Assembly (NCBI RefSeq): GCF_009360615.1
Contig: NZ_SPEY01000018.1
Coordinates: forward strand, 62,001-126,000
Direction: 5' to 3'
Origin: Comamonas sp.
GTDB lineage: Bacteria; Pseudomonadota; Gammaproteobacteria; Burkholderiales; Burkholderiaceae_C
Length of the DNA stretch: 64,000 nt
The notes under the pieces are model-generated. The model ran no database searches and had not been told where the DNA came from. It was given only the letters and a program-made list of their open reading frames with translations. Each line of letters starts with the position of its first letter. The stretch's first letter is position 1. Of the stretch, positions 36,496 through 44,596 are shown in pieces. The position numbers were made by a program, and so were the translations under genes.

Positions 36496-37203
36496 CTATT
36501 GTCTGGGCAGTTGTGGCACGTCCACGAAGTCGTCAAGGCTCAGTCCTTTTTCCTGCAGCAGGGCTTCGAGCACGGGCTTGAGCCGGCCCAGGCTGGCTTC
36601 CACGGTTTCGCGCACGGTATCGACCACCACCTGGGTGCTGCGCTCGATCTCGATATTGACCAGATCGCCGACCTTCTTGTCGCCGAACACCGTCATGCGC
36701 AGGGTTTCGGGAATCAGCCAGACCTCGAACCAGCCCTCCTTGCGGTTCACCTCCGCCACCGTCAGGCTGGCGCCGTTGACGGCGATATAGCCCTTGGCAA
36801 ACACATAGGGGCGAAAGGCCTCGGGAATGCCGAAGCGGATCTTGTGATTGGTCTCGGTCTGCATCACCTCCAGCAGCGGCGCCATGAAGTCCACATGGCC
36901 CGACAGCGGGTGGCCGCCAATCTCGGCACCGTCCTTGGCGGCGCGCTCCACATTGAGCGTGTCGCCGGCCTTGCAGCTGCCCAGCGTGGTGATGTTCAGG
37001 CTTTGCAGCATCACATCAAAGCTGGCGCTGGTGGGCGAGAGGTTTTCGGTCACCGTCAGGCAGACGCCGTCATGCGAGACGCTGGCGCCAATGGCCAGAT
37101 CCTGGCAGAAGCCTTCGGGAAACTCCATGATGAAGGTGCGCAAGCCGTCCTGGTCGCGCAGCGCGGCAATCTTTGCCACGGCCTGAATGATGCCGGTAAA
37201 CAC
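36496..37203 (-). CDS. ribE: Riboflavin synthase, alpha subunit
   Basis: This enzyme dismutates two 6,7-dimethyl-8-ribityllumazine molecules to riboflavin. The 235-residue product starts MFTGIIQAVAKI, the conserved lumazine-binding N terminus, and has two related barrels: SHDGVCLTVTE with GDTLNVERA, and VNGASLTVAEV with GDLVNIEIERSTQ; GGHPLSGHVD is also typical. The second domain is intact. It stands alone with no other rib gene and no recognised FMN riboswitch upstream. The C-terminal tail beyond the second barrel is slightly longer than usual. Confidence 0.95.
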   Translation of the reverse strand: MFTGIIQAVAKIAALRDQDGLRTFIMEFPEGFCQDLAIGASVSHDGVCLTVTENLSPTSASFDVMLQSLNITTLGSCKAGDTLNVERAAKDGAEIGGHPLSGHVDFMAPLLEVMQTETNHKIRFGIPEAFRPYVFAKGYIAVNGASLTVAEVNRKEGWFEVWLIPETLRMTVFGDKKVGDLVNIEIERSTQVVVDTVRETVEASLGRLKPVLEALLQEKGLSLDDFVDVPQLPRQ

Positions 37204-37296
37204 GGGGCAGACTCTCTTATCAACAGGCGGGCGCCGGGCGCTGGCCTTGGGTCAAAACGGCTATTTTGCCTGTTTGCCCGGTAACCCGGCCAGCGT

Positions 37297-38172
37297 CTAG
37301 GCGAAGGCCGGCCGGCCTTCCCAGAAGCCGCTGATCAGTGCCTCGGGCTTTTTGAGCGCACGCACCCAGGCGCAGTCGGGCCAGGCCTGCATCTGTACAT
37401 TCATGCCGGCAAACACGCCATAGCCCGGGCCGGCCGCGATCTCGCCATCGGCCTGCAGGGTCTCACCGCTGCGGATGCTGCAGGCCGCGCGGATATCGCC
37501 CTGAGCCTTGATGCCCCAGCCGGCCTGAATATGGTTGCCGCACAGAATGCCGTCGTTGCCGGCAATGCCGTGGCCTACATCGAGCAGGCCCTGTACCTCG
37601 ATGGCGCCGCCTGCTTTCAGGCCCTTGCCGCAGTGCATATCGCCTTGCACCTGGACTTCCTGGCCGATATGGGCATTGCCTTTGAGCTTTACATGGCTGC
37701 CGCTGCGTAGCTCCCAGCCGCAGCGCAGGTCTTCGGCGCGTACCTCGCCTTGCACCTCCACGCTCCAGGCCGCCTTGATGCTGCCGCCGGCCTGCAGCAG
37801 TTCACCGGCAAAGATGGCACCGCCGCATTGAATCTCTTCGCCTGCTTCGAGCTTGCCCGCGCGTATGCCGCCGCCTGCCTGCAGGCTGCGGCCTACCAGC
37901 AGCTGGCCGGTGACGCGCACATCGCCGTGCACGATCAGCGTGCCGGCATAGACGAAGTGGTCGGCCTCCAGATGCTCGAGCTCCAGCACGCTGTTGGTGG
38001 AGCCGAAGTTCTCCAGCAGCCAGCGTGCATCTTCCACACGGCCTGCGGCCACCTGGGTGTCCATGGCAGCCTGGTAGTCCCCGCCGGCCAGGTTGTTGCG
38101 CACAAACCAGCGGTAACCCATGGCACAGGGATTTTTGCCGCGCAAGAAATTTTGAGTGAGTTCCATGTCCAT
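37297..38172 (-). CDS. Beta-helix repeat protein, possible polymer-forming (bactofilin-like) protein
   Basis: The 291-residue product starts at ATG 38172 behind GGAGG. An N-terminal domain (NPCAMGYRWFVRN, then a helical region to about residue 60) is followed by some 200 residues of short glycine-rich beta-strand repeats, for example RAGKLEAGEEIQCGGAIFAG and ELRSGSHVKLKGNAHIG, the pattern of a right-handed parallel beta-helix as in bactofilins. There is no signal peptide or membrane segment, so it should be cytoplasmic. I do not know its function; it stands alone between ribE and an empty stretch. Confidence 0.8.
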   Translation of the reverse strand: MDMELTQNFLRGKNPCAMGYRWFVRNNLAGGDYQAAMDTQVAAGRVEDARWLLENFGSTNSVLELEHLEADHFVYAGTLIVHGDVRVTGQLLVGRSLQAGGGIRAGKLEAGEEIQCGGAIFAGELLQAGGSIKAAWSVEVQGEVRAEDLRCGWELRSGSHVKLKGNAHIGQEVQVQGDMHCGKGLKAGGAIEVQGLLDVGHGIAGNDGILCGNHIQAGWGIKAQGDIRAACSIRSGETLQADGEIAAGPGYGVFAGMNVQMQAWPDCAWVRALKKPEALISGFWEGRPAFA

Positions 38173-38684
38173 GGCTGACCTCCGGATCGTCCTTTGAGCA
38201 AGATGCGGTGCGCGTGGCAGTACAGGGCCGCGAAGGCGTGGACGTACCTCTCCCATGCACCAGGGAAATGCTGTTCTGGAAGGCCGTGCGGAGGATGTGA
38301 GCTGTGTGCTTCAAGCCTTCCGCACGGCGGCGGAAAGCATGGCCGTGACACCGCTCAGGCTCACGAATGCGGTGGGAATGCCATGGCGGCGGGTGTGCAG
38401 CGCACGCAGCACGCAGGCACGCGCGGGCAGCTCTGCAGCAAGGGCAGAGCGGCGCAGGCGGGCAGCGGTGGACAGGTGCAGGCAGGCCATGGTGTGGGGC
38501 ATGAAGGAAGCGGCAATTATGCCGCGCGCCCCGGGCGGGTGCTGATGACCCCCTGCTTGTCCGTTATTTCATGGCACTGTGCATGGCCGGGCACCGCGCA
38601 AGGGCCGCCCCGCAGCGTCGGTGCCGTGCCCCTCCGGCGAAGCCGGAGAGGGGGAAGACGCGAAGCAGCACAGGGGGCTCTATC
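38173..38684. other. Intergenic stretch with inverted repeats, no convincing gene
   Basis: GCCGTGCGGA at about 38282-38291 has its reverse complement about 30 bases downstream, and a longer palindromic element occupies 38591-38680. A 63-codon minus-strand frame (38311-38502) and a 96-codon plus-strand frame (38255-38545) exist, but neither has a ribosome site or family look. Confidence 0.5.
38591..38680. repeat. Intergenic palindromic repeat element
   Basis: CCCCTCCGGC-GAA-GCCGGAGaGGGG (38629-38653) is a strong hairpin, flanked on its left by GCACCG/CGGTGC (38591-38596, 38619-38624). I recall very similar intergenic sequences repeated in Comamonadaceae genomes, but copy number cannot be checked here. 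Confidence 0.5.
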
Positions 38685-39923
38685 TCAGCGGCTTTGCGCT
38701 GCGGCCTGGCACAGACGCTCCACGGCCTGCGCGATCTGCGGCACTTCGGGCGCGGCAAACGACATGCGCAGCGTGTGCAGGTCGGGGGCGTCCGGATAGA
38801 AGGCCTTGCCTGGCACATAAATTACGCCCTGGGCCACGGCGGCTTCGAAGAGCTTTTGCGGATCGATCTGGCGGTCCAGCTCGGCCCAGACGAACATGCC
38901 GCCTGCGGGGCGCGAGCAGCGTATGCCGCTGTCCGGTGACGCGTTCAAGCCCTGGACCAGGGCCTGCATGCGTCGCTGGTATTCCTGGCGCGCGCGCTGC
39001 ACGGTGGCCGGGTAGCGCCCGCTGACCAGATAGCAGGCGGCGACCGACTGCGTCAGCGGCGAGGTGCACAGGTCGGCTGTCTGCTTGGCCACCGTGCAGC
39101 GGCGCAGCAGCGGTGCGTCGGCCAGCATCCAGCCCACGCGCAGCGCGGGCGCAACGGTCTTGGACAGGCTGGACAGATAGATGACGGGGTTGGAGCCGGG
39201 CTCGGTCAGGCGCTCGCCCGCGGCGCGCACGGTGCCAGGCATGGCCTGGGTGACGTCGCCTGGCTCGTCGAAGCGCAGCTCGCCATAGGGGTCGTCCTCG
39301 ACCACCCAGAAGCCGTGCTGCCTGGCCAGTTGCACCAGAGCCTCGCGGCGTTCGGCCGCCAGCAGCGTGCCGCGCGGGTTGGAGAAGTTCGGCACGGTAT
39401 AGAGCAGCTTGGGGCGCTGGTCGGCGGGCAGTGCGGCCAGCAGATCGGCCAGGGCTTCTGTCTGCAGGCCTTGCTCGTCCATGGGAATGGGCAGGATGCG
39501 GGCCTGCGCCAGACGCAGGGCCTGCAGCGTGGCCGGATAGGCGGGCACCTCGACCAGCACCGTGTCGCCGGGCTCGACGAGTACGCGCACCAGCAGGTCA
39601 AAGGCCTGCTGCGATCCGGTGGTCACGAGGATGTCGGCGGCCGTCGCCTGCATGCCGCGCTCGCGCGCCTGCTGCGCCAGGGCCTCACGCAGTTCGCTCA
39701 GGCCTTCGGTGGCGCCATATTGCAGCGCGCCCGGACCCTGTGTCATGGCCTGTGCGGCGGCCTGGGCCAGGCCCTCGGCATCGAAGAGGCTGGGCGATGG
39801 ATAGCCGCCGGCCAGCGAGATCATGCCGGGGCGAGAAAGATAGGGAAACAGCTCGCGTATCGGCGATCCCGCAGGCTCGGCAAACACGGCGGCAAAGGGT
39901 GCCAGTGCGCTGTCCTGACTCAT
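38685..39923 (-). CDS. PLP-dependent aminotransferase, likely 2-aminoadipate transaminase
   Basis: A 412-residue fold-type I class I/II aminotransferase. It shows MISLAGGYPSPSLFD, QYGATEGLSELREAL, TGSQQAFDLL, LYTVPNFSNPRGTL, VVEDDPYGELRF, and the PLP lysine in YLSSLSKTVAPALRVGW. This pattern matches LysN/ARO8-like 2-aminoadipate transaminases. It overlaps hglS by four bases, whose substrate is 2-oxoadipate, so conversion of 2-aminoadipate to 2-oxoadipate in lysine catabolism is the best reading. It has no N-terminal GntR domain, so it is not a MocR regulator. Confidence 0.85.
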   Translation of the reverse strand: MSQDSALAPFAAVFAEPAGSPIRELFPYLSRPGMISLAGGYPSPSLFDAEGLAQAAAQAMTQGPGALQYGATEGLSELREALAQQARERGMQATAADILVTTGSQQAFDLLVRVLVEPGDTVLVEVPAYPATLQALRLAQARILPIPMDEQGLQTEALADLLAALPADQRPKLLYTVPNFSNPRGTLLAAERREALVQLARQHGFWVVEDDPYGELRFDEPGDVTQAMPGTVRAAGERLTEPGSNPVIYLSSLSKTVAPALRVGWMLADAPLLRRCTVAKQTADLCTSPLTQSVAACYLVSGRYPATVQRARQEYQRRMQALVQGLNASPDSGIRCSRPAGGMFVWAELDRQIDPQKLFEAAVAQGVIYVPGKAFYPDAPDLHTLRMSFAAPEVPQIAQAVERLCQAAAQSR

Positions 39924-41338
39924 GCCGCAGCTCCCGACAGCAGCCCGAGAACCTGGGCCCTGGATTGTTGCTCGCTGGCCTCGTACAAGGCGATTTCGTC
40001 ATGCACGCGTGCGCCCAGTGCGCTCTCGAAGACCTGCTGCGCGGCATGGGCCTGGTATTGCTTTTGCTCCTCGCCGCCGAGGTTGGACTGGAAGATGCCG
40101 GCCGCGCTCACGGGCAGGAAATCCTCATAGGTGATCGGCTCGGCCTGCACCAGTCCCTTGCCGATCAGCGCTTCCAGATCTGCCTCGGCAGCGTCCTGGG
40201 GCAACTGAGCCTGAGCATGTTCGGTCAGGCTGTAGCGGTAGAAGGCCAGACCCTGGCGGCGAAGTTCCTCGTGGGTGTCGGGAAACTGCGTGAAGACCTG
40301 TTGCAGGCGGTGTGCATAGTCGGGCGCGGCGCTGCCCGCGCTGTCTATGCCGCGCACCAGACCCAGCAGCTCGTCGTACAGAGCGCGGCCCTTGCGTGTC
40401 AGCGCGACGCCGCGCTGCTCGATCTCGCCAAAGCGGGCGGTATGGGCGCCGGCATTGTCCGCGTTGGCGTCGGCATCGGTAAAGCGCACGGCCTCCTTGA
40501 GCGCCTTGAAGCTGGTCTGGCGCAGCAGGATCGGGCAGGCGCGCTGCGGCGGGCCTTCGACCACGTCCTTGGCATCCATGCCGCGCGCGGGCATATCGGC
40601 CTGGGCCAGGTCGATGTCCAGCGTGCGCGGCGTCAGATGGTTGATGTGGGGTCCCTTGAAGCACACCACATCGGCCACCAGGCGGTGGGCTTTCTGCAGG
40701 GCGTTGTAGGTCGCGGCATCCACGGTGGCGTCGCTGTGCCAGCGGAAGGTCTCCAGGGCCTGCTGCACAAAGGCGTCGGCATCGCCGCTGTCCAGGCCGC
40801 CGTCACGCTCGGCCTGGGCGATGAGCTCCAGTGCGCGCGGCGTGAAGATGCGGCGGCGCTGGAGGATCTCGGCGGCCTGCGCGCGCAGCGCCTCATCGGC
40901 GATCAGCTCCAGACGCAGCAGCGAGGTGAAGACGCGAAACGGGTTGGCCAGCAGCGCCTCGTCGTGCACGGGGCGAAAGGCCGTGGAGTGCACGGGAACG
41001 CCGGCCACCGAGAGGTCGTAATAGCCCACGGGCTCCATGCCCATCACGGCAAACAGGCGGCGCAGCGTGGCCAGTTCCTCGGCCGTGCCCACGCGGATGG
41101 CGCCATGGCGCTCCACATCCAGGCGCTCAAGCTCGCCGCTTTTGCTCATGCGCTGGCGCAGATCCGGGTCGGCCTGCAGCGCCAGTGCGTTGACATCGGC
41201 CACCAGGTCGATCAGCGTTCCGTACTGCGGCACTTCCTTGCGGTACATCTCGGACATGGCACGCGAGAAGCGCGTGCGGATCTCGTTGGAGGAGACAAAT
41301 CGGGCAGCTGTGGAAGAGGCGTGGGGCGTGGCACTCAT
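39920..41338 (-). CDS. hglS: 2-oxoadipate dioxygenase/decarboxylase (HglS/YdcJ family)
   Basis: The family enzyme converts 2-oxoadipate to D-2-hydroxyglutarate with O2, using Fe(II). The 472-residue product has RHGAIRVGT (His78, Arg82), HINHLTPRTLDID (His234 candidate) and FGEIEQRG (Glu305 candidate), which correspond in order and spacing to the recalled HglS metal and substrate residues (His70, Arg74, His226, Glu294). SNEIRTRFSRAMSEMYRKEVPQYG near the N terminus is also diagnostic. It is co-transcribed with the aminotransferase and divergent from a LysR regulator. Confidence 0.88.
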   Translation of the reverse strand: MSATPHASSTAARFVSSNEIRTRFSRAMSEMYRKEVPQYGTLIDLVADVNALALQADPDLRQRMSKSGELERLDVERHGAIRVGTAEELATLRRLFAVMGMEPVGYYDLSVAGVPVHSTAFRPVHDEALLANPFRVFTSLLRLELIADEALRAQAAEILQRRRIFTPRALELIAQAERDGGLDSGDADAFVQQALETFRWHSDATVDAATYNALQKAHRLVADVVCFKGPHINHLTPRTLDIDLAQADMPARGMDAKDVVEGPPQRACPILLRQTSFKALKEAVRFTDADANADNAGAHTARFGEIEQRGVALTRKGRALYDELLGLVRGIDSAGSAAPDYAHRLQQVFTQFPDTHEELRRQGLAFYRYSLTEHAQAQLPQDAAEADLEALIGKGLVQAEPITYEDFLPVSAAGIFQSNLGGEEQKQYQAHAAQQVFESALGARVHDEIALYEASEQQSRAQVLGLLSGAAA

Positions 41339-41470
41339 GACGAAACAGAAGAGTCTTGGGTTCGTGGGATGGTCACGCCGCTGGCGTGGCCGCAGGAATA
41401 TGCAGGATGTTGTGCGTCGTCATGACTTTGGTCAAACGATAATCCTGCCTCCAGGTCATACCTAAACGGA

Positions 41471-42427
41471 ATGAACCTGCTAGCAGCCCCACACTCACCG
41501 GTTCCCTCCATGCAGCTATCCCGTCGCTTTCTGCCCCCCATGTCCCTGCTTTGCGCGTTCGAGGCCTCGGCGCGGCACCAGAGCTTTACCGCGGCGGCCG
41601 CCGAGCTGCATCTCACGCAAAGTGCCGTCAGCCGACAGATCCGCGCGCTGGAGGAGCGCCTGGGCACCGAGCTGTTCGTGCGCGAGCGCCAGACCGTTCG
41701 CCTGAGCGCTGCGGGTCAGGTCTACGCGCAGGAGATTCGCGCCGCCCTGGCGCGCATCTCCAATGCCACGCTGGGCTTTCGCACCAATCCCCAAGGCGGC
41801 AGCCTGAACCTGGCCATCCTGCCGACCTTCGGCACGCGCTGGCTGGCGCCGCGGCTGCCGCAGTTCTTCAGTGCCCATCCAGGCATCACCATCAATCTGA
41901 CCACGCGGCTGTCGCAGTTCGATTTCCAGCTCGAAGCCGTGGATGCCGCCATTCATTTCGGGCTGCCGAACTGGCCGGGCGCGGAGCTGGAGTTTCTGAT
42001 GAGCGAGACCGTGGTGCCGGCCTGCAGCCCCGAGGTGGCGGCCCGCCATGGTTTTGCCCGGCCCCAGGACCTGCTGCGTGCGCCGCTGCTGCATCTGGCG
42101 TCGCGTCCCGACGCCTGGCAGCGCTGGTTCGGCAGCCAGGGCTGCCAGGGCGGTGATATGCAGGGCATGCTGTTCGATCAGTTCGCCACGGCAGCGCAGG
42201 CGGCGATTGCCGGCGTGGGCGTGGCGCTGCTGCCCAAGTTTCTGATCCTGCGCGAGCTGCAGGCCGGCGATCTGGTCCAGGCCCTGCCGCAGCTGCCCGA
42301 GGTGCAAAGCGCCGAACGCTACTACCTGGCCTGGCCGACCAGCCGCTCGGCCTATCCGCCGCTGCAGGCCTTCCAGGGCTGGCTCAAGCAGGTCGCGCAG
42401 GAGTTCGCTTCCTCTGCACCGCTGTAA
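41471..42427 (+). CDS. LysR-family transcriptional regulator, probable controller of hglS operon
   Basis: The 318-residue protein has the LysR HTH in CAFEASARHQSFTAAAAELHLTQSAVSRQIRALEERLGTELF and an effector domain of the GcvA subclass (ILPTFGTRWLAPRLPQFF, AIHFGLPNWPGA). ATG 41471 or 41510 may be the start; neither has a strong ribosome site. It is divergent from hglS and the aminotransferase, with CACGCC-GCT-GGCGTG (41374-41388) between them as a possible site. It should sense a lysine-pathway metabolite, by context. Confidence 0.87.
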   Translation: MNLLAAPHSPVPSMQLSRRFLPPMSLLCAFEASARHQSFTAAAAELHLTQSAVSRQIRALEERLGTELFVRERQTVRLSAAGQVYAQEIRAALARISNATLGFRTNPQGGSLNLAILPTFGTRWLAPRLPQFFSAHPGITINLTTRLSQFDFQLEAVDAAIHFGLPNWPGAELEFLMSETVVPACSPEVAARHGFARPQDLLRAPLLHLASRPDAWQRWFGSQGCQGGDMQGMLFDQFATAAQAAIAGVGVALLPKFLILRELQAGDLVQALPQLPEVQSAERYYLAWPTSRSAYPPLQAFQGWLKQVAQEFASSAPL

Positions 42428-42432
42428 TAAAA

Positions 42433-42524
42433 AAGGAGCTGCCAGCGCAGCTCCTTCAAGGAATTCAGGCATGAAAATGTCTGAAGTGCTTTATCAGTAT
42501 ACGCAGTCAGCTATCAATAAAGCA
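42433..42524 (-). terminator. Hairpin pair ending the leftward amino-acid binding-protein gene
   Basis: AAGGAGCTG (42433-42441) and CAGCTCCTT (42448-42456) pair perfectly and are preceded by an A run, giving a terminator on the minus strand. A second inverted repeat, TGCTTTAT (42487-42494) with ATAAAGCA (42517-42524), lies closer to the gene. The minus-strand words ttgatagctg and gcgctggcagctc resemble the palindromic family at 9249 and 27346. Confidence 0.6.
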
Positions 42525-42552
42525 TGACTCCAGGCGCAGGCCGGTGGTTGCT

Positions 42553-43464
42553 TCAGCTGTTGTAGGCTTCCAGCGGCTTGTCGTTGGGCGCTTGCAGCAG
42601 CTGCTTGAGCGTCTCGCTCATGGGCAGGTTCAGCGGCATCTCCTTGGGCGGAATGGGCTGCATAAACCATTTGTCGTAGATCTTTGCCACTTCGCCGGAC
42701 TTCATCATGCGCACCAGGGCATCGTCCACGGCCTTCTTGAAGCCGGGATCGTCCTTGCGCATCAGCAGCGCGATGGGCTCCGAACCCAGCGCCTCGCCCA
42801 CGATCTTGTAGCCCTTGGGGTCCTTGGAGTTGGCGATCACGCCGGCCAGCAGGTTGTCGTCGAGCACGAAGGCGTCTGCGCGGCCGGACTCCAGCATCAG
42901 AAAGCTCTCGAAATGGTCCTTGCCCAGCTGGGTCGGCAGCTTCACATTGTTCTCATGGCTGTACTTGCGCAGCAGCTGCACGGCGGTGGTGCCGGCCGAG
43001 GCTGCCACGGTCTTGCCGTCGAGTTGCTTGAACGAGGTCACGGGCGAGTCCGCGCGCACGGCCATGCGCACCTGGCTGACATAGGTGGTGACGGCAAAGG
43101 CGACCTGCTTCTGGCGGCTGAGATTGTTGGTCGTGGGGCCGCAGCCCAGATCCACCGTGCCGTTCTGTACCAGAGGCATGGTGTTCTGTGCAGTGATGGC
43201 CATGTACTCGATCTTGGCGCTGGGCGCGATCTGGGCAAGAACCTTCTCGCACAGCTCCACGTGGTAGCCGGTGAAGCGGTGGTTGGCGCCGATGGCGTAG
43301 GCCATGGGGGCCGAGCTTTCGCGCACGCCGATGACCACCTTGCCGGTTTTCTGCAGCTTCTCCAGGGTGCCGCCGGAGGCGGTCTGGGCCTGGGCGCCGA
43401 AGGCGGTCATGGCGGCTACAAGGGCGGTACATGCCAGCGTTATGTTCGCGGTCATCGGGCGCAT
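42553..43464 (-). CDS. Periplasmic amino-acid-binding protein (family 3 SBP, GltI-like)
   Basis: The 303-residue product has a signal peptide (MRPMTANITLACTALVAAMT, cleavage near AQA) and a family 3 solute-binding fold: LEKLQKTGKVVIGVRESSAPMAY, GYHVELCEKV, GTVDLGCGPTTNNLSR, LDGKTVAASAGTTAVQLLRKY, GRADAFVLDDNLLAGV. This resembles glutamate/aspartate binding proteins. GAGGAG precedes the start. No permease or ATPase is adjacent, so it must use a transporter encoded elsewhere. Confidence 0.9.
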   Translation of the reverse strand: MRPMTANITLACTALVAAMTAFGAQAQTASGGTLEKLQKTGKVVIGVRESSAPMAYAIGANHRFTGYHVELCEKVLAQIAPSAKIEYMAITAQNTMPLVQNGTVDLGCGPTTNNLSRQKQVAFAVTTYVSQVRMAVRADSPVTSFKQLDGKTVAASAGTTAVQLLRKYSHENNVKLPTQLGKDHFESFLMLESGRADAFVLDDNLLAGVIANSKDPKGYKIVGEALGSEPIALLMRKDDPGFKKAVDDALVRMMKSGEVAKIYDKWFMQPIPPKEMPLNLPMSETLKQLLQAPNDKPLEAYNS

Positions 43465-43927
43465 GGGGAAGTCTCCTCGGAAAGTGGGCGTATCGAAAAC
43501 GCAATGCAGTTGTTGTTCGGGCGTTCATGGTGCCGCGCATTGCCTGCAACCCATGAACCGGCAGGACCCGTTGCCTGAGCAGCCTGTCTGTCAAGATCCT
43601 GCATCAACTATCCGGCAAATAGCGGCGGCTTCATAACGATGAAACGGAAGAAGGTCATGCCTGTGGCGTATGACCCGACAGCATGGGGCCGATGCGGCTG
43701 CATTTGCGGCAAAGCCATAGCGGGAAGGCCGACAGGGCTTTTTGGGTAATATCTGCGCCTGTTGCACAGGCCCGCGCGCATGGTTTGCGGCGCATACCGC
43801 CTTGCCTCGCCAGGGCCGGCCGTGCCGCTGCCGCCTGGTCCGGCTCCGTTTTCGGTTCGCGCAGCGCCGCCCACAAGGGCGCCACACAATGACTGTGCGT
43901 GCGTGAACCCGTTTTGAGACAGACTCC
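43465..43927. other. Intergenic stretch without a supported gene
   Basis: Only a short hairpin, GCCTGT-TGC-ACAGGC at 43759-43773, stands out. Open frames here on the minus strand continue from shadows of the DUF2760 gene. The promoter of the DUF2760–Hsp70 pair must lie at the right end. Confidence 0.45.
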
Positions 43928-44593
43928 ATGACTGCCAATACTCCCCCCTCATTCCTGAGCCGCATCGCCATCGCGATCGGCAGCTTCTTTGCCATTCTCG
44001 GTAACGGTCGCCTTGCCGCCGACGTGAGCCGCCTGCGCGCCGGTGAGGCCTTTGCCGCCGACGTCGCGCCCAGGGAAGTGCGCGTGGAAGTGCCGGTCGA
44101 GAAGATCGTCGAAGTCCGCGTCGAAGTGCCGGTCGAGAAAATCGTGGAGAAGACCGTCGAGAAACGCGTCGAGGTCCCGGTCGAGAAAACCGTCGAGGTG
44201 GAGAAACTGGTCGCCACCGACAGCGCCGCCCTGCAACTGCTGGGCCTGATGCAGCGCGAGGCCCGCTTTGTGGACTTCATCCAGGAGGATGTCTCCCCCT
44301 ACACCGATGCCGAAATCGGCGCTGCCGCGCGCGTGGTGCACGAAGGCTGTCGAAAGGTGCTGCGCGAGCATTTCACGCTCTCCCCCGTGCGCAGCGAAGC
44401 CGAAGGTTCGCGCATCACATTGCTGGCCGGCTTTGACGCCGCTGCCGTGCGCCTGACAGGCAATGTGGTCGGTCATGCACCGTTCACCGGCACGCTGTCC
44501 CACCGTGGCTGGCTGGTGACGCAGGTCAAGCTGCCTCAGCTCATCGACAGCCAGGCCGCCAAGGTCATCGCCCAGGCCGAAGTGGAGCTGTAA
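43928..44593 (+). CDS. DUF2760 protein with Glu/Val/Lys-rich repeat segment
   Basis: The product is 221 residues. A hydrophobic N-terminal helix (about 11-29) may anchor it to the membrane. Residues 49-93 are a charged repeat built on EVPVEKIVE and EVRVEVPVEK units, likely an extended strand or coiled segment. The C-terminal DUF2760 domain has ALQLLGLMQREARFVDFIQED, DAEIGAAARVVHEGCRKVL and GTLSHRGWLVTQVKLP. Family knowledge: DUF2760 genes sit next to Hsp70 genes; function unknown. Here it is three bases upstream of one. Confidence 0.88.
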   Translation: MTANTPPSFLSRIAIAIGSFFAILGNGRLAADVSRLRAGEAFAADVAPREVRVEVPVEKIVEVRVEVPVEKIVEKTVEKRVEVPVEKTVEVEKLVATDSAALQLLGLMQREARFVDFIQEDVSPYTDAEIGAAARVVHEGCRKVLREHFTLSPVRSEAEGSRITLLAGFDAAAVRLTGNVVGHAPFTGTLSHRGWLVTQVKLPQLIDSQAAKVIAQAEVEL

Positions 44594-44596
44594 ACC

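Noticed and set aside
37204-37296. Searched for an FMN riboswitch in front of ribE
   Set aside because: The region is too short and shows none of the conserved RFN stems.
38311-38502. 63-codon minus-strand frame in the ribE–aminotransferase side gap
   Set aside because: No ribosome site, Ala/Arg-rich composition expected by chance, and its end runs into an inverted repeat.
44050-44210. Tandem DNA repeat of gtcgag/gaagtgccggtcgag units
   Set aside because: This is the coding sequence of the EVPVEK protein repeat in the DUF2760 gene, not a CRISPR array or independent repeat.
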